From positions 1 to 33,186 of the forward strand of contig CAMCGZ010000025.1 in assembly GCA_945874535.1 (NCBI GenBank): a stretch of 33,186 nt of DNA. Direction: 5' to 3'. The notes beneath the pieces were generated by a model. It saw only the letters and a list, made by a program, of their open reading frames with translations, made no database searches and had not been told where the DNA came from. The position numbers and the translations under genes were made by a program. This stretch comes from Bdellovibrio sp. ZAP7 (GTDB lineage Bacteria > Bdellovibrionota > UBA1018 > CAIMNF01). Below, piece after piece: positions 23,369 to 30,348 of the stretch. Each line of letters starts with the position of its first letter. The first letter of the stretch is position 1.

Positions 23369-26020
23369 ATGGGGACGGGGTACATCATCAGGTTATTGGG
23401 GTTCGCACTGCTGACGATCGCATCGCTTTCGTCGTGTTCCCTCGATCAGCGATCCATTGCAGGAGGCATGGCGAGGATTCAACTCAATACCCGTTCGCAA
23501 ACCGGTGGACCTGCCAAGCTGGGATCCATGACCGGAAACGGAATGACCGCGCCGACCGCAAGTTCCTACTACGTCGTGGATGTGGAAGGCGAGGGGATTC
23601 CCCGTGATGTCATTGAGCCTACGAAGTGCGTCCGAGCCAGTCCGATCAGCAGTGCCATGGTTCCGGCCCTGCTTCAAGCTGGAGAGGCTGATCGCACCGA
23701 GATCGAACTCCTGGTACCGGTCGGAGCGAACCGGAAGATCCGGATCGTTCGGGTAGATTTGAACATTCCAAGCGGGAGCGCTTTTCCGCAGTTCGGAGAG
23801 AATCCGTTCCGGTTCAAGATGCGGAATCCCTCTTACTCGGTCAATCCAAATCTGTTCATTCTGGCTGAGGTGGAGATTCCGTTCCTGAATGGAGACCAGA
23901 GCGTGACCTTGGTCGAGAAAGCCTCGCCACTTCCGTTACCGAATCAGTGCTCGAATCCCGGACCGCCTCCCATCTCGAACGGTGAGGTCCAGATCAGTGA
24001 TTATGAGCCCTTCAGAAGTCAGGTTCTTTGGAGCGGAACTTACGTTTTTAGATTGAGAGGGAGATTGACACGGCTGCAAAGCGGTTTTTCTTCTTATTAC
24101 ACTTCATCACCCGTCTTGAGCATACCGGGTGGGACCGTGACAGCAGAAGGTTCTCCTCCTCCGGTTATTTCGGTGGGGGGACAGGCTCCAGCCCCGATGC
24201 AAGTCTGGTTTTCGCGCGCATTCACCTTCACACCCCCGGCCGTGCTGCCGTTTTCACAGGTCGTGACGGGGACTATTCCCTATACCGGGGGAACCCTCCC
24301 TTCGATTTCCTGGACTTTCCCGGTGACGGTTCGATCTGAAACTGCACCCTTGAATGTGGCGATTACGGGTACCCCCTTGATGTTGAATGGCATGACCTAC
24401 GCGAACACCTTCAAGGCTCAAATCGGGGCAAGTCGTTCTGTGGATCTGCAAGCGATCGACTTGGGCTCGGATATTTTCGGATACTACGACCATTCCTCCT
24501 CGGAGCCCGCACTCGAATTGGTACCACCTCCCCCTTCGGCAACGGGAACTCCCTGTCCTCTGAAAGGGCCCGGCTCTCCGGGCTCTCCGTTGTTTCTCAG
24601 CCCAGCTGCTCTTTGTGATGTTTACGTGAGGACTTATCAGCAGACCGGCTTCGCCCATTACGTATTGAATCTGAAATCAGTGTCGGGTGGGAATTTTGGT
24701 GCTCAGACGGCGATCCTGACACCAGCTGCCGGATTGAGCTTTTCACTCAATGCCCGGGGTGAGAGTGGTATCGAAGGGATTCAAACTTCGGCATCTACCC
24801 TCACTTTTGATGGAAGCACGATCCTTCCCGTTGCCACGCCTACTCTGAACGGTAATTGGGCACTGCCCGTCGCGGAAGCCGGGGCGACACTCACGCTCGA
24901 GCAGGTCCGTACGAGATTTGCGAACGGGACTGAGTGTGCCCAGATCTCCAATCCTTTTTGTGGGGTGACGATCACTGCGGGCAATCCGACTTCCCTGACC
25001 TTTCCGAGTCATGTGGGTGGATCTCCATTAGTGGAGTTAAATGTCGTGGTGAACAAGGTGATTTCCTCGAATACCACCCACTATCGGCAGACCATCCGGC
25101 TAAACAATTTAGTTTATACCGGGGTGCTTGACGATCTGCCTGCGGTGACGCCTGCACCTACACCTGCACCCACACCTGCACCCACACCTGCACCCACACC
25201 TACACTAAATTCCCTTTCTCTCATTGCAGGTTCCATCGGTGGAGCTGGAAATCTCGATGGAACGGGCACATCTGCGTGGTTTAACGGGCCATCCGGCGTC
25301 GCGGTGGATGCATCGGGCAATGTGTATGTGGCTGATTCTAGCAATCACACCATCCGCAAGATCACCCAGGCAGGAGTGGTCACTACCTTGGCTGGGACTG
25401 CTGGATCCCTAGGCTCGAGTGACGGGACTGGCGCCAATGCGAGGTTTAACAATCCACAAGGCGTCGCAGTGGATGCTTCGGGCAATGTGTATGTGGCTGA
25501 TACGGGCAATCACACCATCCGCATGATCACCTCGGCAGGTGTGGTCAGCGCTTTGGCTGGGACAGCTGGGACCTTGGGATCGAATGACGGGACTGGCGCC
25601 TCTGCTAGGTTTAACAATCCATTTGGCGTCGCGGTGGATAGCTCAGGCAATGTGTATGTGGCTGACTCTAGCAATCACACCATCCGTAAAATCACTTCGG
25701 CAGGTGTGGTCAGTACTCTGGCTGGGAAAGCGGGGTCCCTAGGCTCGAGTGACGGGACTGGCGCCTCTGCTAGGTTTAACAATCCATTTGGCGTCGCGGT
25801 GGATGCTTCGGGCAATGTGTATGTGGCTGATACGGACAATCACACCATCCGCAAGATCACCCAGGCACGAGTGGTCAGTACTCTTGCCGGGGCTCCGGGG
25901 AACAGAGGTATTGCACCTGGGGCTTTGCCCTCCACTTTGAGCGCTCCCCAAGGGGTGGCTGTTCGGGGTAGTGACGTTGTGGTGACCTCTGGAGGCTCAG
26001 TGCTCTTGATTGGACCCTGA
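23369..26020 (+). CDS. Large lipoprotein with C-terminal NHL-repeat propeller
   Basis: An 883-residue predicted lipoprotein (lipobox L-S-S-C, Cys 23). Residues about 25-590 are Ser/Thr/Pro-rich beta-type sequence without a family I recognise. A TPAP-repeat linker lies near residues 594-612, and the rest is a set of NHL repeats with the core GVAVDASGNVYVADSSNHTI, four clear copies of 55 residues plus degenerate edges, likely a beta-propeller. NHL propellers usually bind other proteins or glycans. The repeats are nearly identical at the DNA level (see the repeat entry). The ATG at 23369 is taken over the adjacent GTG at 23366 because of the AGGTGAGGG site. Co-transcribed with the FecR-domain gene and opposite the TPR-barrel gene, it is a candidate surface-exposed adhesin or cargo. 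Confidence 0.82.
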   Translation: MGTGYIIRLLGFALLTIASLSSCSLDQRSIAGGMARIQLNTRSQTGGPAKLGSMTGNGMTAPTASSYYVVDVEGEGIPRDVIEPTKCVRASPISSAMVPALLQAGEADRTEIELLVPVGANRKIRIVRVDLNIPSGSAFPQFGENPFRFKMRNPSYSVNPNLFILAEVEIPFLNGDQSVTLVEKASPLPLPNQCSNPGPPPISNGEVQISDYEPFRSQVLWSGTYVFRLRGRLTRLQSGFSSYYTSSPVLSIPGGTVTAEGSPPPVISVGGQAPAPMQVWFSRAFTFTPPAVLPFSQVVTGTIPYTGGTLPSISWTFPVTVRSETAPLNVAITGTPLMLNGMTYANTFKAQIGASRSVDLQAIDLGSDIFGYYDHSSSEPALELVPPPPSATGTPCPLKGPGSPGSPLFLSPAALCDVYVRTYQQTGFAHYVLNLKSVSGGNFGAQTAILTPAAGLSFSLNARGESGIEGIQTSASTLTFDGSTILPVATPTLNGNWALPVAEAGATLTLEQVRTRFANGTECAQISNPFCGVTITAGNPTSLTFPSHVGGSPLVELNVVVNKVISSNTTHYRQTIRLNNLVYTGVLDDLPAVTPAPTPAPTPAPTPAPTPTLNSLSLIAGSIGGAGNLDGTGTSAWFNGPSGVAVDASGNVYVADSSNHTIRKITQAGVVTTLAGTAGSLGSSDGTGANARFNNPQGVAVDASGNVYVADTGNHTIRMITSAGVVSALAGTAGTLGSNDGTGASARFNNPFGVAVDSSGNVYVADSSNHTIRKITSAGVVSTLAGKAGSLGSSDGTGASARFNNPFGVAVDASGNVYVADTDNHTIRKITQARVVSTLAGAPGNRGIAPGALPSTLSAPQGVAVRGSDVVVTSGGSVLLIGP
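25151..25204 (+). repeat. 12-base tandem repeat encoding a Thr-Pro-Ala-Pro linker
   Basis: About four and a half copies of a 12-base unit (ACACCTGCACCC with small variants) in frame within the NHL lipoprotein gene. It encodes a rigid TPAP linker between the beta-rich part and the propeller. Such a tract is liable to change length in 12-base steps without frameshift. Confidence 0.85.
25295..25951 (+). repeat. 165-base tandem repeats encoding NHL blades
   Basis: Four copies start at 25295, 25460, 25625 and 25790, each beginning GGCGTCGCGGTGGAT or close to it, with an exact 165-base period (55 codons). Units 1 to 3 are full length and nearly identical in DNA, including at silent positions; unit 4 diverges in its last third. 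The third and fourth unit starts share the longest identical stretches. Conservation at silent positions points to recent duplication or ongoing gene conversion. Confidence 0.92.
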
Positions 26021-26036
26021 TTTAATTGCCCGCCTC

Positions 26037-26390
26037 TGCTGTTCTTGCCGAGGATAACCAGCATCCGATAGTCAGACCCATCATTCGAAAAGGCGAATGG
26101 GGTCTGATACCTGAGGCTCCAGGAAAGCCGTGTTCCACAAGTTCAATTCGCCGATCTAGAATCCTTCGAACACTCGAAACGGGCCGAAATCCCACGTAAG
26201 AAGTACGGATACAGAAAAGATGAAAGGCCTTTGGGGTGGCGTCGGATGTTTGAAAGTCTAAAGGACGTGCTTGATCCAAAAGCAATTGTTGAATCGGATC
26301 AGAACCTGCATTATCCCAGGTTCGTTCAATAGAACCTTCGATCAGCTCTTCTCACTCGACCACACCTGCGCCATGCTTCGGGCGCAATGA
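26037..26390 (+). pseudogene. Decayed transposase fragment (insertion-sequence remnant)
   Basis: This otherwise empty 380-base gap translates, across at least two frames, into pieces resembling a transposase I know from Bdellovibrionota-like and deltaproteobacterial genomes. From 26120 to 26332 one frame reads VQFADLESFEHSK, then KKYGYRKDERPLGW and SDQNLHYPRFVQ before a stop. A second frame, from 26319 to 26390, reads FDQLFSLDHTCAMLRAQ and then stops. The order matches the catalytic-domain order of that family, but with internal deletions and frameshifts, and the usual C-terminal part is gone. The segment upstream (HPIVRPIIRKGEWG, about 26061-26102) may be an N-terminal zinc-finger remnant. 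No terminal inverted repeats or target duplication were seen. The identification is from memory of family motifs, not a search. Confidence 0.55.
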
Positions 26391-26400
26391 AAGGGGGCAG

Positions 26401-27246
26401 TTAGTGAATCAACCCGTGGAGCTTCAGCTTCTCCATGAGGGTCACGCGCTCCATGCGGGCGGCGCGGGCCGTCTTGTCGAGGTCGTGATTGAAGCTCTTC
26501 AGCAGCTCAGAGAGGTAGATCTTCTCGAACTCGGATCGGGTCGCCTGGAAGTTGATCTTGTCGTGACCGAAATCAGGAAGATCCCGGAGTTCGATTCGCT
26601 CGGAATCGCAAGAGACTGCCGCCATCCGGAGGACGTTCCGGAGTTCGCGAAGGTTGCCGGGCCAGTCGTAATCCCGGAGCTTGCGCCAAGCGGTCTCGGA
26701 GTAGCCCTTGATGAACTCCTTGTGGAGCTCTTGGGTGATCTCCTGCAGGATGCCCATGGCGATGTCTTCGAACTCATCTTCACGCTCGGCCAGATTCGGC
26801 ATCTCGATGCGGTTTTTAGAAAGGCGGAGCAAAAGCTCGTCATTGAACATCCCGGCGCGGGCGCGGGAATCGATCTGAGGAACCGCGGTTGCGATGATCC
26901 GTACATTAGCGATCATCGGCACATTCACCCCTTTTTGAGTTTGGGGAACGGCGCGGGTTTTCAGGAAGTTCAGAACCACCATTTGTTCAGAAACAGGGTA
27001 ATTGGCGATGTCGTCCACAATGAGGGTTCCCCCGTTGCAGTCGCGGATCTGTTCCGCAATCGTACGATCCCGGGTGGCCATGATGCAGATCTGGGCCGCA
27101 CGGGGTGAGTTCTTATGGATCCACTTGGCGAGAGCGCCCTTGCCGGTTCCGGTGCCGCCGATGACCAATACGGGTTCATCATCAGACTGGGCAGCCGAAA
27201 GCGCGATTTTCCGTTGGGACGAAGGAATGAAATAGACCATGCTCAT
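26401..27246 (-). CDS. NtrC-family AAA+ regulator lacking the GAFTGA loop
   Basis: A 281-residue protein made of a shortened sigma54-activator AAA+ domain and a Fis-type DNA-binding helix-turn-helix. Walker A is GGTGTGKG (30-37). Walker B is TLIVDDI (74-80), with Asp in place of the usual catalytic Glu. Between them are only 36 residues, and the segment that normally holds the GAFTGA loop is absent. The later parts are present: FNDELLLRLSKNRIEMPNL (R-finger region), YDWPGNLREL, and the C-terminal HTH (DKTARAARMERVTLMEKLKLHG). There is no N-terminal receiver or sensor domain. GAFTGA is needed to contact sigma54, so this protein should not be a normal sigma54 activator; it may act as a repressor or with another sigma factor. 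An ATG at 27240 is an alternative start. Confidence 0.85.
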   Translation of the reverse strand: MSMVYFIPSSQRKIALSAAQSDDEPVLVIGGTGTGKGALAKWIHKNSPRAAQICIMATRDRTIAEQIRDCNGGTLIVDDIANYPVSEQMVVLNFLKTRAVPQTQKGVNVPMIANVRIIATAVPQIDSRARAGMFNDELLLRLSKNRIEMPNLAEREDEFEDIAMGILQEITQELHKEFIKGYSETAWRKLRDYDWPGNLRELRNVLRMAAVSCDSERIELRDLPDFGHDKINFQATRSEFEKIYLSELLKSFNHDLDKTARAARMERVTLMEKLKLHGLIH

Positions 27247-27257
27247 AGTGTCTTTCG

Positions 27258-27287
27258 AGTATAGCGGAAACGGGGCACGTTCACCAA
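27258..27287 (-). promoter_or_regulatory. Promoter candidate for the AAA+ regulator gene
   Basis: On the minus strand, TTGGTG (27287-27282), an 18-base spacer and TATACT (27263-27258, five of six consensus bases). The predicted start falls only a few bases before the ATG at 27246 and about 11 before the ATG at 27240, which would favour the second start codon or a near-leaderless message. Confidence 0.35.
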
Positions 27288-27360
27288 GGGCAATTAGCGT
27301 CAGAATCTTACCGATTTCAGCTTGTTTTCAATGAAGATACACTTGAGTCACGGAGGTCCC

Positions 27361-28152
27361 ATGAAGACATTTTGGCCGGTGGTGTGGTTCGCGTTCCTGA
27401 TGGTCCCGGAATCGCACGGGCGTGGTTTGAGTGTTCGTGAGGACCTGGTCCAGGTGGCAAACGGTCAAGGCATTGCATCTCCGAGTTACCATGGGGCCCT
27501 TTTCGGGCAAAATCCGGCAGGCTTGGTCCAGAACCAGCGCCTGAAGGTGCAAGGTGGCATCGCATCAATGGATGATTCTACGGCTAATTTGAAAGCCTCC
27601 GGAGCAGTTCTGGCCGGTAACGGAGTTCTGGGCGCCGGTGTCGGATACTCCCAGTTTGACTCCGGAGCTTATGCGTCAGGAACGGGTGCTCTTCAATGGG
27701 GCGCTGCAGGAACCCTGCAGTCTTTATCGACTACCTTGGGCATTTCCGGACGGAGTGTCTCGGGAGGCGCATCGACCTACGATGTCGGGCTGTTTTTTGA
27801 TTTTATCCCCCGGACCCGCATTGCCGGCGTGGTCAAAGATGCAGGGAACGGTCTGCACCTGGTCGGAGCGGGGGTTCAATTCATGGTGGATTCCATGGTC
27901 GATCTGGTGATCGACGCGGATTACGAAACCCGGCTCAAGCAAGGGGTGGTGAAGCCTGGCTTTTCCCTGCATACGGAACGGGTTCAATTCACCGCCGCCT
28001 ACGGCTTCCGCTATGTCGGGTCCACCGACTTGTATCTTTATTCCCGCATGACTGCGGGAATCGGGATCCGGATTGCCGATTCCATCTTGCTCCAATACCA
28101 GTACCGGAGCCTGCCTCAGCACCTGGTCGGTTTGACATTGCGCCTGAACTGA
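27361..28152 (+). CDS. Outer-membrane beta-barrel-type protein of unknown function
   Basis: A 263-residue exported protein. The ATG at 27361 has a strong GGAGG site four bases upstream and opens a signal peptide (FWPVVWFAFLMVPESHG); an upstream in-frame ATG at 27322 lacks these features. The mature part begins GLSVREDLVQVANGQGIAS and has SYHGALFGQNPAGLVQN, a Phe-x-Gln-Asn-Pro-Ala-Gly element reminiscent of PorV/FadL-type barrels where an NPAG motif follows the signal peptide. The rest shows alternating strands such as LGAGVGYSQFDSGAY and ILLQYQYRS. It ends in Asn rather than an aromatic residue (LRLN), so the C-terminal Bam signal is atypical. It is divergent from the AAA+ regulator gene across 114 bases, and the next gene starts 17 bases downstream. 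Confidence 0.65.
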   Translation: MKTFWPVVWFAFLMVPESHGRGLSVREDLVQVANGQGIASPSYHGALFGQNPAGLVQNQRLKVQGGIASMDDSTANLKASGAVLAGNGVLGAGVGYSQFDSGAYASGTGALQWGAAGTLQSLSTTLGISGRSVSGGASTYDVGLFFDFIPRTRIAGVVKDAGNGLHLVGAGVQFMVDSMVDLVIDADYETRLKQGVVKPGFSLHTERVQFTAAYGFRYVGSTDLYLYSRMTAGIGIRIADSILLQYQYRSLPQHLVGLTLRLN

Positions 28153-28160
28153 CTTAGCGT
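28132..28160 (+). promoter_or_regulatory. Possible internal promoter for the 28170 gene
   Basis: A perfect -35 TTGACA (28132-28137) lies 17 bases before a poor -10 (TAGCGT, 28155-28160). It overlaps the end of the upstream coding region. The predicted start would be within a few bases of the ATG at 28170, which has no clear Shine-Dalgarno site. Confidence 0.3.
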
Positions 28161-28169
28161 TTTGGCACT

Positions 28170-28892
28170 ATGAAGACCCTGACCGAATTCTCAGGATTTA
28201 TCCTGAAAGATGCCCTTGCCAAAAAAGCCGCCCTTCTTGCCGAAGGAAAGACCGAAGATGAGGCGCAAGCCCACATTCTCGAGATGCTGAAGCTCGACGA
28301 AGCCAAGGCGGGTTTTTACAAGAATGTGGTCGACATGACCAGTTCACGCATGGACCGGGTCAAGCGGGTGGTCGTTGCACTGAAGGCGACTGAGACCGAG
28401 AAGGTTCCCGAGTCCTACACCGAGCGTGAAGGGCACTTTTACCTGATCGAATATTTTCACAGTGCGGATCAGCGCGGAAGTTCTGATCGTTCGCGAGACG
28501 ACGATCGTCGTGGTGGTCGCCGTGATGGACGTCGTGACGGACGTCGCGATGATCGAAAAGGAAGCGGTGAGAAGCGTGATGGAGGGGGTCGTCCCCCGCG
28601 CGGTGATCGTCCCGCTCCCCGTACAGATGCCGTATTCAAAACCGATGGCGCAGCCAATGGGGATGCGAAGGCTCCGCGCCCAACCCGCGCTCCAAGACCG
28701 CCACGCGAGCCGAGGGCTCCGCAGGCTCCACGCGCACCTCGTGCACCGAGACCTCCGCGTGCTCCTCAGGGTCCCAAGGGTGCAGGTGAGCTCCGTTTGG
28801 TTCTAAAGGGCCAGTCTGAAACCCGCCTTCAGGGTTCAGCGCCGGCAGAAGCGTCGGCAACTCCGGTCACTTCTGAAGCGCCACAGGCATAG
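28170..28892 (+). CDS. Protein with Arg/Gly- and Arg/Pro-rich basic tail, unknown function
   Basis: A 240-residue cytoplasmic protein (no signal peptide). Residues 1-95 form a compact, Lys/Glu-rich helical-looking domain that ends with a short strand region (EGHFYLIEYFH); I do not recognise it. Residues about 100-150 are Arg/Asp/Gly-rich with RGGRRDGRRDGRRDD, like an RGG box. Residues about 165-205 are repeats of Arg-Ala-Pro and Arg-Pro-Pro (RAPRAPRPPRAPQ), followed by an Ala/Ser/Thr/Pro tail. The basic, disordered tail suggests nucleic-acid, probably RNA, binding. RGG tails also occur on bacterial RNA helicases, but no helicase is present here. No clear ribosome site is seen before the ATG. 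The gene's 3' end overlaps the convergent small secreted protein gene by 26 bases. Confidence 0.7.
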   Translation: MKTLTEFSGFILKDALAKKAALLAEGKTEDEAQAHILEMLKLDEAKAGFYKNVVDMTSSRMDRVKRVVVALKATETEKVPESYTEREGHFYLIEYFHSADQRGSSDRSRDDDRRGGRRDGRRDGRRDDRKGSGEKRDGGGRPPRGDRPAPRTDAVFKTDGAANGDAKAPRPTRAPRPPREPRAPQAPRAPRAPRPPRAPQGPKGAGELRLVLKGQSETRLQGSAPAEASATPVTSEAPQA

Positions 28893-29289
28893 CGTTCATC
28901 GGTCCGACAGATTCGGGCTTCGGGAAAGCATGCATCACGGTCTTCAGGTCAGTGGATTCCGTGCGGTACTCGAACACGGTGCGGGGTAAGCTTGACTCGC
29001 TTTCCAGGTGAACCAATTCTACTTTGAGACCGGCTTTTTCGAGATCGGACTCAACGGTTTTCGTGATGATGATCGCGTCGGGAGCCTTGCTGAACAAGGA
29101 TTCGCTCGAGGGGGCATATCCCATCTTTTTCAGCACCAGACGGACAAAACGGCCCTCTTCGGCATTCAGATTGTCGAGCACATGGACTTTCAGTGCGGGA
29201 GCGGCAGATGCGCTCTGGCCCAGCCACAGTGAGCCCAGGATGAAGATGAAACCGAAGAACTTGATGTTTTGAATTCCAAACCGCTTCAT
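28867..29289 (-). CDS. Small exported protein of unknown function
   Basis: A 140-residue protein with a signal peptide (IKFFGFIFILGSLWLGQSASA). The ATG at 29289 follows AGGTAGGGGT and starts the signal peptide; the longer reading frame upstream lacks one. The mature part (LKVHVLDNLNAEEGRFVRLV) starts like a small alpha/beta domain, with a following strand in DAIIITKTVESDLEKAGLKV and an acidic helix. I do not recognise a family. It lies downstream of the methyltransferase gene on the same strand with a 96-base gap that contains a palindrome. The overlap with the convergent basic-tail gene is 26 bases. Confidence 0.65.
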   Translation of the reverse strand: MKRFGIQNIKFFGFIFILGSLWLGQSASAAPALKVHVLDNLNAEEGRFVRLVLKKMGYAPSSESLFSKAPDAIIITKTVESDLEKAGLKVELVHLESESSLPRTVFEYRTESTDLKTVMHAFPKPESVGPMNAMPVALQK

Positions 29290-29375
29290 ACCCCTACCTA
29301 AAGCGAAAGGTGTGCCAGCCTGAAATCGAATCCGGCTCGGTCCCATCCCCAATCACTGACCAGGCGGAACCGGGG

Positions 29376-29392
29376 TGTCTAAATCTTAGACA
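29376..29392. promoter_or_regulatory. Short perfect palindrome overlapping a stop codon
   Basis: TGTCTAA (29376-29382) and TTAGACA (29386-29392) are perfect 7-base arms around a three-base centre. The right arm includes the stop codon of the methyltransferase gene. It is AT-rich with no U-tract, so it looks more like an operator or an RNA stem that stabilises the 3' end than an intrinsic terminator. Confidence 0.3.
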
Positions 29393-30348
29393 GAGCGCAA
29401 GTAGAACCCCTTCAAGTAGCGCTGCTTGGAATCGAGGGGCGTCGGAAAGGTCTCGGGCAGATCCACCCGACCGAGCCACTGGAGGCGGGTCCCCGCCTGC
29501 TGGGCGGCAGCCTCGATATCGCCTAAAAATGCCCGTTCAGAGATGTTTTCTGAATTGATCGAGGTGACGAGGATTCCGTTTTTCGCGAGAAGGGGCAGGA
29601 TCAATCCATGGAGCCGGGCCAGGTCTTTTCCTGTCGAAAAAGCGCCCGTCTTGGTCCTCGAAAAAGAGGGCGGATCACAGAGGATCGTATCGTATTCGAG
29701 CCCCTTCTTCTTCAGTCGGGGGAGCCAGTCGAAAACGTCACCGAAGATAAAATCGCCAGTCGATCCCGCTAGAGCGGCATTCTCCCAGCTCTCGCGAGCC
29801 CACTCGATGGTGGGTTTGGAAAGATCGAGGGTAGTGACACTCGAAGCACCACCGGCTCCTGCGGCGACCGAGAGCGCCCCGGTGTAAGAGAATAGATTCA
29901 GAACACGCTTGTTTGCCTGAGTCCGGGTCAACCAGCGTCGAAGCGGAGCATGGTCGAGAAAGAGCCCCGGGTGTTTGGTGTTTTTCATCTGCACGAGATA
30001 AGGAATCCCGAACTCCTTCACTACGAATCTTCCCTCCCGGACTTCGCCATCCAACGGAACCGAATCCGCCTCGCTGGCCACTTTCGAGCGGTCCATGAGC
30101 ACGATCCCCCTGCTCCGCTCCGGAAGTCTTTGCCGGATCACGCTGACCACATCCCGCATCAGAGTTTCAGAAACGGGGGCCCACTGGGTGATCCAGGTCT
30201 GGTCCGAAAACACGTCGATGGCGAGCTGTGAAAGGACTGAGTCGGTGCTTTCTCCCGGCCCGTAAAACATCCGGAGTGCCTCACTGTCCCGGAGCGCACC
30301 CAGGGATTCACGGAGTTGGAATGCGGTCGCCAACGAGGATTCAAGCAT
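29386..30348 (-). CDS. RlmI-like class I SAM-dependent methyltransferase
   Basis: A 320-residue protein of the RlmI/RlmK family, which methylates cytosine C5 or guanine in 23S rRNA using S-adenosylmethionine. The methyltransferase core (about 120-320) has GLFLDHAPLRRWL, the SAM-binding motif VLNLFSYTGALSVAA, TTLDLSKPTIEWARESWENA and the active-site block CDPPSFSRTKTG; the Asp-Pro-Pro-Ser-Phe motif is typical. The usual N-terminal PUA domain is not evident, and the N-terminal 120 residues are divergent, so the RNA position modified is unknown. The ATG at 30348 lies inside the end of the upstream pseudouridine-synthase gene (8-base overlap), so the two are coupled. Family strong, target weak. 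Confidence 0.85.
   Translation of the reverse strand: MLESSLATAFQLRESLGALRDSEALRMFYGPGESTDSVLSQLAIDVFSDQTWITQWAPVSETLMRDVVSVIRQRLPERSRGIVLMDRSKVASEADSVPLDGEVREGRFVVKEFGIPYLVQMKNTKHPGLFLDHAPLRRWLTRTQANKRVLNLFSYTGALSVAAGAGGASSVTTLDLSKPTIEWARESWENAALAGSTGDFIFGDVFDWLPRLKKKGLEYDTILCDPPSFSRTKTGAFSTGKDLARLHGLILPLLAKNGILVTSINSENISERAFLGDIEAAAQQAGTRLQWLGRVDLPETFPTPLDSKQRYLKGFYLRSV

Noticed and set aside
25295-25951. Regular repeats considered as a CRISPR array
   Set aside because: Units are 165 bases, contiguous without unique spacers, in frame and encode NHL blades.
26022-26285. Minus-strand frame of 87 codons in the gap after the NHL gene
   Set aside because: Antisense to the transposase remnant; no ribosome site or recognisable domain. 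The plus-strand fragments explain the stretch better.
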